A stretch of 40,474 nucleotides of DNA from Ettlia oleoabundans (taxonomy: Eukaryota > Chlorophyta > Chlorophyceae > Chlamydomonadales): assembly GCA_019693395.1 (NCBI GenBank), contig JAAMXP010000346.1:1-40474 (forward strand). Reading direction: 5' to 3'. Position numbers and translations under genes: made by a program. Below are positions 34,201 to 40,474 of the stretch, one piece after another. Numbering within the stretch: position 1 is the stretch's first letter; each line of letters begins with the position of its first letter. The notes below the pieces were generated by a model. It was given only the letters and a program-made list of their open reading frames with translations. It ran no database searches and was not told the DNA's origin.

Positions 34201-35672
34201 GCTGCCTTTCTGACGCTGCAGGCGAGGTGGATGTGGTTGCGATGCTGAGTGTTGAGGAGGAGGCGGTGGTGGCAGCCACACCCGAGGCTGTTTCCCCCAC
34301 CTACTCCTCTGGGGCCTCATCCGACCACACCGCCTTCAAGATGAGCCTGGGCGGCAGCGGCAGCGAAGCCAGCCGGCTGGAGGACTCGGTCTTCAGGTGG
34401 GTGTTGGGGTGGCTGGCTGAATGGGCCACGGGTGATTGTTTGGTTGGGGGGCAACTTTTGGTGAAGGTCAAGACCCTTGGGCTGAGCTGTACAGTGCAGC
34501 ATGTGTTTGTGTTCCTCCTGCTGGGTGTCGGGACCTTGCTCATTTGCTGGTCGAGGTTGTAATGCGTCTGCGCCTGCCTGGCTCAGAACTCCTTTTGCAA
34601 CACGATTTCAATGCTGGCTGGGTCTCACCGCCGTCTCTTCCTGTTTCCTGCTTGCAGCATGGATGAGGATGGCGGCAGCCGCACGCCTCCCCGTGCGTGC
34701 TCCCCTGACGCCCTCTCCAGCCGCCTGCCACCCTCCCGCTTCGCTGCGGAAGCTGGCAAGGTCGCTCCTTTCTCTGCTAGCGGTTCATCTGCCGCTGCAC
34801 CGCCGGTCACTCCCAAGACCGCGGGCGTCGCAGTCGGCTTCGTGTCGCCAATGACTGGGGAGGACTCCCTGTCTGCCTCCTTTGATTCCCTCAGCCTCCA
34901 CCATGCTGGAAGCAGTACCATGGACTTGAGCTCCGGGGACCACCACATGCGGGACCACCACATGTCACTGGCAGCTTCCTCTGGCTTCCATCCTGCCGCC
35001 GCCAGCTTTGCGCCCTCTCGCTCCGCCTGCGTGGGCGGCAGCACACGCGTGTCAGGCGGCGGCAGCGGAGGCAGCCAACACCGCGCCACACGCAAGACGC
35101 GGAGCCGGCGGAAGCTGGCCATCGGCAGTCGCCTGCTCAAAATGACCGCGCAGGTGGGTCGATGGGTGGGAGTGCTTGCAAGGCATGGGAGTGCTCTGGC
35201 AGCATGGTAGGGTTCAGGTAGCGGGGTGCTGGTGCTGGAGGTGGCAGTGGAGGAAGCAGACAAACAGCCAGCAAACCCCTCCAGCCGGTTGCTGGCCTGA
35301 GGCTGCGCCTCTGAGCATCCCGGGCAGGCGTGTAGCAACGAACGTGCCAAGCCAGCCGCTGCTCTTCTGCGTTCAGGCTGTCGAGTTATTTATTTCACAG
35401 CTGAAGTAACCTTGTCGCCGCCTGCGCTCTTCCCTCCTGTCTCTCGCCACACTCCGTTGCAGAACTACCCACCACTGGTGGAGGCGCGCGGTGCTGGCAC
35501 TGGCGGCCCCTCCATGTCAGCACTTGCTGTGTTCCGAGACCTGTCTGAGGATCAGTGGGAACGCTTCATGGAGTGCGTGCGCTGCCAGGTGGCCCGCAAG
35601 CTTTGCGATGGCGCCTGGAAGCAGGCAGCACCCACTAAGGCGGCTCCCCTCATGTCCTGCCCCCGCTTTTGA
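31278..35672 (+). CDS. Type II phosphatidylinositol 4-kinase, plant gamma family
   Basis: Nine exons (31278-31679, 31956-32150, 32359-32600, 32914-33160, 33376-33459, 33728-33983, 34222-34396, 34658-35153, 35463-35672) give 768 residues. The PI3/4-kinase domain starts near 144: GGTYFF, Lys161 in KIAIMKPCDEEP, then NNPKGFVGR, GLKPTVRVGEAASREVAAYL, the catalytic loop ILDIRLFNTDRHAGNMLV (Asp298, Asn303) and the metal-binding PIDHGF (Asp341). These are hallmarks of the plant PI4K gamma group, several members of which act as protein kinases rather than lipid kinases. The ubiquitin-like repeats found in some Arabidopsis members are absent. After the kinase domain come an acidic helix (SDSELEEAEEEA) and about 250 residues of Ser/Gly/His-rich tail, then a last exon with LSEDQWERFMECV. 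The first in-frame ATG is used. Confidence 0.93.
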
Positions 35673-36129
35673 GGCAACTTGGCGCACAGCGTGTGTGTTG
35701 GTTGGCCTGCGTTTTATTGCTCGCCACCTTGTTATTTCCCATCCCTTCGGCCCGCGCATGTTACTTTCGTTCTTTCCCTGCGTACCTGCCCCTGCCCTAC
35801 TTGTTGGGCTGGTGGGGGGCCCGGTGGTGCACCGGGGCCCACCCCAGCTCTCAGCCTTGTATCTTCCGTCTTTCCTTGCTGTGCGGGGCCCTCATTGGTT
35901 GGTTTGTTTGGAGCCCTGTCGCTGCCCAGCCATACAGCAATTGATGATGGTCCCTACCAACTAACGAAACCCCCGTGTTTGTTTGCTCGGAAGTGTTTCC
36001 CCTTGTTCCCCCCTTTTTTACTTGCCCACCTCACCTCTTTCGGCGTCGCCCTTCGTATTGGCGGCGGCGGTCCCCTTATACCCTCCAGTGCCTTGCCGCT
36101 TTGTCTGCTTTGTTGACGTCTGCTGTGTT

Positions 36130-36221
36130 GGGCAGCCCGCCGCCGCATTGAAAGCGGCGGTGGATACACAAGGTGTATCACACACCCTGGCCGTCACTTT
36201 CAATACGGTGGCGGGCTGCCC
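36130..36221. repeat. 92-nt imperfect hairpin, possible small-RNA precursor or foldback element
   Basis: The left arm starts GGGCAGCCCGCC and the right arm ends GGCGGGCTGCCC. About 31 bp pair, with only two C-A mismatches and two G-U pairs if read as plus-strand RNA. Inside, GATACAC and GTGTATC form a second 7-bp stem around a 3-nt loop. Both arms contain ATTGAAAG or its complement. CTGCTGTG occurs at 36120-36127 and again at 36221-36228, which might be a target-site duplication, though the left copy is not flush with the arm. Confidence 0.8.
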
Positions 36222-36388
36222 TGCTGTGCACGCTGTGCTGGGTAATGATCATAGAGCCATGCCTGGATGCGTAGGTGAATTATTGACCTCATTTTAGTCT
36301 TTCCCCTCTCGGTTTTCCCTTATATCCCACCTCCGCCCCTGCTGTTTAAGGCGGCGGCGTGTGCCCACCCACTATGGGCCCACCCGCC

Positions 36389-36414
36389 CCTCTTTAGGCA
36401 GAGAGGCGGCCGCT
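36389..36414. repeat. Short inverted repeat
   Basis: CCGCCCCTCT and AGAGAGGCGG pair with one mismatch around the loop TTAGGC. Confidence 0.6.
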
Positions 36415-36506
36415 GTACGATAGACTGACCGCTTATGCTTGTCACTCCCCCTCCCTTCTCCCTCCCCTGCGCCCTGCCCGCGCGCTGCTGCCGCAACGGC
36501 AGACGC

Positions 36507-36535
36507 CCCTGCCCTGCCGCCATGGCAGGGCAGGG
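36507..36535. repeat. Perfect 12-bp inverted repeat
   Basis: CCCTGCCCTGCC, spacer GCCAT, then the exact complement GGCAGGGCAGGG. This is a very stable GC-rich stem-loop in the presumed 3' UTR of PI4K gamma. Confidence 0.85.
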
Positions 36536-36908
36536 CTAGCGCCCTCTGCAGCCTTGTTTTCATGCTCCCGCCCGCTCTCGTAGCACCTGTAGTTTCTCAC
36601 CACCCTCGTACACTGGGCCCTGCCCCAAAGGCCCCCCTCCCCTCCCCCTTTTTCCTGTCCAGTCCTTGTTCAACACTACCTCCCTCCCTGTTCAGCCCCT
36701 TGCAAGCCCTTTCCAATTCTGGTTTTCGCGCAGCACCGCACAGCAAGGAAAGAAAGCCCCAACAGCCGACCCGCGCAGCGCGAATTTTATCAGCGTCGCC
36801 GACTGCCATCCCGACTTTCTGCACCCTTTCTTGCCTCTCTCCTCCCCTCATTCGCCGTGCACCGTCTTTCATTCTTTGAGGTTTCTCAAAACTTCTCCCC
36901 CAGTTGTT

Positions 36909-36913
36909 TGTAA
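36909..36913 (+). terminator. TGTAA, candidate poly(A) signal of PI4K gamma
   Basis: This is the first TGTAA I noticed after the PI4K stop, about 1.24 kb downstream. That distance is long, and an earlier non-canonical signal is possible. Confidence 0.4.
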
Positions 36914-37253
36914 GAGGACAGATGCAATGAACAAGTGACAGATGGCCGGTGCATAAGAGAAGGGGCAGGCAGGAGAGGAGGGCAATGCATAAAAGGAGGA
37001 GCAGGGTTTGGGAGGGCAGCTGCATAAGGGAAAGAGCAGAGAGGAGCACAGAACAGCAACTGAGAGTGAACTGCGCCAACAAGCATTGGTCTCCTGGCTG
37101 AGATGGGACAGAGTAAGCTTGAAGATTGTAGTGGGAAGACGGGAAAGGAATGGCAGCAGGGAAGCATTGGAAGATTCAAATAGGAAAACAAGACAGCCGT
37201 TTGTGTGGGTGAACAACAATTCAGCAGTTTCTCGCCGCAAGCTACACCTCAGG

Positions 37254-38543
37254 TCAGCGCATCGCTGAGTGGCGCGGCCGCTTTGTGGCACTGGGTGGCT
37301 GTGAGAGCGGCTGCAGCGCATGACCCGGCTCCCCTTCCACCGCCCTCCCTCCTTTTCTGGCCTGGTGCCAAGCCTGGTTGGCTGCCCCCGGCAGGAGGAA
37401 GTTCTCTTGGTCTGCATGACCCTCCTCCTCCCCGCTCTCACCCTCCACTGCAGCGGCCACAAAGGTGGCCTGTGCCACGATCGCCGCCCTGCGTTTTGAG
37501 CGGCCCACGGGAGCCTCGGCAGGCTGCTGCTCCCGCTCCTGCCCCCGCTGCTGCTCCTGCTGCTGGTGTTGCTGCAGCGCTGCGCCGCTGCTGGGGGCGG
37601 ACTGCTGCTGCCGGCTCGGGTGCTGCTCCTGCTGCAGGAGTTGGGGAGCCAGAGGCAAACTAGGCTCCTCCGCGGGGCCGCCGCTGCAGGCGGCAAGGTG
37701 GGCTGACACTAGCTGCTTTGCCTGCTGTGCGCCGATGCCGCACCCCAGGCCACTGGTTTCCAGCTGCTGGAAGCTTTCAGTCAGCACTGCAGGGCAAACG
37801 CAGGTGCACACGAGCAAGCAATGTGGGAGGACAGCTAGAGCACAGACAGGGTCCGGCGTTCCTCCCAACACCCAAACAACTACATAGTCTCCCTGAAAGG
37901 CAGGGCTGCCATACAATGCCACCACACAGCAGACTTCCTTTCGTTGCACTGCGCACCTTCCAGCACCGTCTGCCAGTTCTCTGCGTTGTATGGCAGGCGA
38001 GAGCCGACTTGCTGCAGCACGGTGCACCACTTTTTAAACAGCACCTGCACAATTCAAACGGTGCAAGCGGCACGTGATGAAGGTGCCAGCTGATGAGACG
38101 GAGTGAGATGGGCTGACTTGACTGCAGTAATGTCAGCTACTGAACACTGGAACGAGCATATCCGCTGCTGGCACTAAGGCGCACCCGTGGAAAGTCTCGA
38201 GCTTCAATGCACGCCGAAGCGCAGCCGCTTGCGGCCCACGCCGCCGCTGCAGGGGCAAAGCAAGGCCACAACCGGGCCGTCAGGCGCGTTCTATTGGAGT
38301 GATGCGTCGCTCCATCCGGAAGAGTCGCGGCTGGGCTTTGAGAAGAGGTTGAAGGGCATGCTTGAACTCACCGGCGTCGCCACTCGCCAACCCCAGTTGT
38401 GGGGCCGCCTGCGTGGCCCGCACGAGTTGGAACACGGCTCCTGCGAAGTTCTTCCGCGCTATGCAGCTGTCAATTGAACGCCAAACGTCGGCCAGCCCCG
38501 TACAGGACAGGATGGGCTCCATGCAAAACTTGGGGGCTGGCAT
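37254..38543 (-). CDS. Unrecognised Gln-rich, probably nuclear protein
   Basis: Exons on the minus strand, 38543-38372, 38246-38185, 38044-37957 and 37786-37254, join in phase with standard splice sites to 284 residues. I do not recognise the family. The N-terminal 130 residues look globular and helical (LADVWRSIDSCIARKNFAGAV, VLFKKWCTVLQQV, VLTESFQQLETSGLG). The middle is a Gln-rich disordered stretch (about 165-200). The C-terminal part has basic clusters (RSKRRA, TKRPRHSAMR) that could be nuclear localisation signals. The ATG at 38522 is an alternative start seven codons later. It lies about 250 bp downstream of the OTU gene on the same strand. The exon structure is consistent, but the first exon and the start are uncertain. 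Confidence 0.55.
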
Positions 38544-38742
38544 AGTAAAGCCTGAAGGCTCCAAGCAACAACTAAAATGTCCTGAAGCGGGTGTTTGAAA
38601 GGATGCCGGCGGGAGACTTCTGGCGGGACGCCGCATTGCGTTCAAATGGCCGCCTCAAACTTGGCCGCCACGCTGGGCCCGCTGCGCCTTGCCCAGAAGT
38701 GCCCCCCCCCTCCCCCCATCGCTGCCTTTGTTCTGCCAAGCC

Positions 38743-38747
38743 TTACA
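38743..38747 (-). terminator. TGTAA poly(A) signal of the OTU gene
   Basis: TTACA on the plus strand is TGTAA on the minus strand, 44 nt after the stop of the OTU/SEC-C gene. Confidence 0.6.
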
Positions 38748-38790
38748 CATTGGTATTTAGAACATAAGTCAACCTCACAGGATTAAACAA

Positions 38791-40258
38791 TCAAATGTGC
38801 AGGACTTGTAGCTGCTTGGCTACCTCACTGCTGGCAGCGGGATTGCCATCCCCATCTGCCGCCGCCACGGCTGCCGCTCGTCTCACTTTCGCCGCGCCGC
38901 TTTCGCCCCGCAGCGCCCCGCAGCAGTTCTTGTATTTCTTCGTACTGCCGCAGGGGCATCGCCTGTTCCTGCCAGCCAACACCGTTTTGCCCTCTCTCAC
39001 TCGGATGCCGCCCCGCTTGCCGCTGGCGGACGCACGCTTGCTGCTTGTGGGTGGTTGCACCTCTTCCGGCGCTTCTTCAGCCAACTCACCAGCATCCTGC
39101 TGCACCCGTTGTGAGCCGAGTAGCTGCTCCTGTTTCTGCTGCTGCTCCTGCTGCTGGCTTGGATGTACATGCAACACCACAGCCATGCTGCCGCGGCTGT
39201 CCCCTGGCTGCGGGCGAAGCTCCAATTGAACCCAGCTGTCGCTATCAGCAGGCCCATGCCGCTCTGCGTCGGCCACTTGCTGCCGGCGCACAGGATGCCC
39301 TGCAACACCTGGGGCACCACCTGCGCCTGCCTGATACTGCTGCGGGTGATGCCCCGCAACGCAATCCTTCGTGCAAGCTGCAGCGTGAGGCGCTCCTAAC
39401 ACAGGCAGCACCGCTGGCACCCCCTCCTCCTCCCTCTGCTGATGTACAAGCTCCAGCTGCTGCCGCCCTGGTGCAGCTTCTCTGATAGAAGCCACAGCTG
39501 ACGCCACCTTCTCGGCGGCTCCAACCTCGTTCCCATCCTCCTCCTCCTTACGGTGCTGCTGCTGCTGTTGGTTCACGTCCTTGGTAGCCTGCTCAGTCTC
39601 CTCGGCCTCCTCTTCTGCTCCCAGCTGCTCAATCAGCACCTCAATCGCCTGATCCAGGTTGCCCCCACACCAATCCAGCACCCCCGCCACCCGCTCCCGG
39701 TCCATGCACCCCGTGCCCATAACAACCTGTTCAACCTCCCGCCCACCAAAGCTGCGCGCCGCTCGTGCCACCGCAGCGGGATCAGCGGGCTCTATCCCAC
39801 CGCCGCTGCTGCCGACACTGTTGCCATTCGCCAGCTGAGTTGGCTCTGGTGGGCCGCTGCCATAGTCAATTGCGCTCCTCACGCTGTTGTAGTGCATGCC
39901 GTCGTGATAGCTGAGGTGCAACACAGGGCAATCCTGCGGGCAAGAGTGGGCGAAAAGATCAGGGTTACAGCTAGGTCACATGGAGTAAACACCTGCAATG
40001 TGTGAAGTCAATGCAGGTGTTGAATGCAAAGCACAATGGGGGAGAAGAAGTTGAAGGGGCAGACTCAAGGGGCAAGTAGAGGTGACGCTACGAAGGGTTT
40101 TGGCCTTTGGATGCCTGGCATGTGGCGGCAGCTGAAAGATCAGCTGTCAGCGGCAAAGCAGCCCAGAAGGGCAGGTACGCCAGCGCAGCACAACCTACCG
40201 GCCCAAAGTTGTCCACATGCCACACAGGCTGCCCAGACTGGTAGATGCTGATGTTGCG
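38791..40258 (-). CDS. OTU-domain deubiquitinase with UBA-like and SEC-C motifs (OTU7-like), 3' part
   Basis: Two exons are visible (40258-40199 and 39933-38791), joined in phase 0; the 5' part lies beyond the right edge. The first encodes RNISIYQSGQPVWHVDNFGP, the strand before the catalytic His. The second opens with CPVLHLSYHDGMHYNSVR, the His block of OTU cysteine proteases. The catalytic Asp and Cys block should be upstream, off-window. A UBA/CUE-like helical segment follows (VEQVVMGTGCMDRERVAGVL, NLDQAIEVLIEQL), then Gln/Glu-rich linkers. Near the end is a SEC-C zinc motif (RRCPCGSTKKYKNCCG). OTU plus SEC-C is the arrangement of Arabidopsis OTU7. It probably removes ubiquitin from substrates, with the UBA-like part binding ubiquitin; that activity is family-based inference. 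Confidence 0.93.
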
Positions 40259-40474
40259 CTGCAGTCGGGAAGAGGAACTTGGCCAGAGTGCATCCATGTG
40301 CCGGTAAAAAACATAATTGGTGGCATGGTATGGTGGGAACTCAAAATGAATGCCACGTTGCTGCGTGCTGCCCATCGCAAACCTTAGAACAGAAACGCGT
40401 CCTGGCTGGGGCACGACCTGCTCGAGCCTCGCAACAGAAGGCACCAGCAGATGCGCGCGCCCACCCCCCACCCC

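Larger units (their letters stand above)
35673..37253. other. Long pyrimidine-rich 3' region between convergent genes
   Basis: After the PI4K stop about 1.2 kb of C/T-rich DNA runs to a TGTAA at 36909-36913, suggesting an unusually long 3' UTR or a separate non-coding unit. It contains three strong inverted repeats, annotated separately. The open frames here (for example 36439-36879) are Pro/Ser-rich and look like composition artefacts. Confidence 0.5.

Noticed and set aside
36120..36228. Clear MITE with an 8-bp target-site duplication
   Set aside because: The left CTGCTGTG is separated by two bases from the paired arm and the right copy overlaps it by one, so the duplication is not clean; kept only as an alternative.
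36439..36879. Plus-strand ORF of 146 codons
   Set aside because: It is Pro/Ser/Leu-rich as expected from C/T-rich DNA and overlaps a strong inverted repeat; no domain is visible.
40262..40474. Open minus-strand frame at the right edge (FPPYHATNYVFYRHMDALW)
   Set aside because: It runs through the acceptor of the OTU exon and does not resemble the OTU sequence expected there; treated as intron.

Overview
This is a stretch of nuclear DNA from a GC-rich green alga. The inference rests on content. The genes are split by many short GT-AG introns (plus two GC-AG introns). Several 3' ends carry the chlorophyte poly(A) signal TGTAA. The recognisable proteins are plant-type: type II gamma phosphatidylinositol 4-kinase, a BOBBER1-like NudC, an OTU7-like OTU/SEC-C protease and a plant-like mitochondrial uL23. 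AGC/CAG-encoded Ser, Gly and Gln tracts also fit Trebouxiophyceae or Chlorophyceae. I did not identify the species. I rebuilt gene models by hand from splice sites, reading phase and remembered family conservation; there is no transcript evidence.

Layout, left to right. Minus-strand GMP synthase (glutaminase half only; the rest lies off the left edge) is divergent from a plus-strand M16 peptidase-like gene whose zinc site is lost. A doubtful minus-strand ORF with a Gly/Cys-rich tail follows. Next come cytosolic phenylalanyl-tRNA synthetase alpha (minus) and, divergent from it, mitochondrial ribosomal protein L23 (plus). A 698-residue TFIIS N-terminal-domain protein (plus) carries an undescribed domain duplicated in tandem together with its exon structure. 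An F-box/LRR gene (plus) has lost its frame in two places. A secreted or Golgi GDS-motif protein (plus) follows. Beside a 43-N assembly gap lies the 3' end of a second F-box/LRR copy. NudC (minus) is divergent from PI4K gamma (plus), which has a long, hairpin-rich 3' region. The window ends with an unrecognised Gln-rich nuclear-looking protein (minus) and the 3' part of an OTU/UBA-like/SEC-C deubiquitinase (minus) that runs off the right edge.

The genes do not form one pathway. They are mostly housekeeping functions (purine synthesis, translation, RNA polymerase II transcription, phosphoinositide and ubiquitin signalling) interrupted by one degenerating F-box/LRR family. The most promising new observations are the exon-duplicated domain of the TFIIS-like protein, the long imperfect hairpin at 36130-36221, the triplicated exon-intron boundary inside NudC, and the broken F-box/LRR pair flanking the esterase-like gene.
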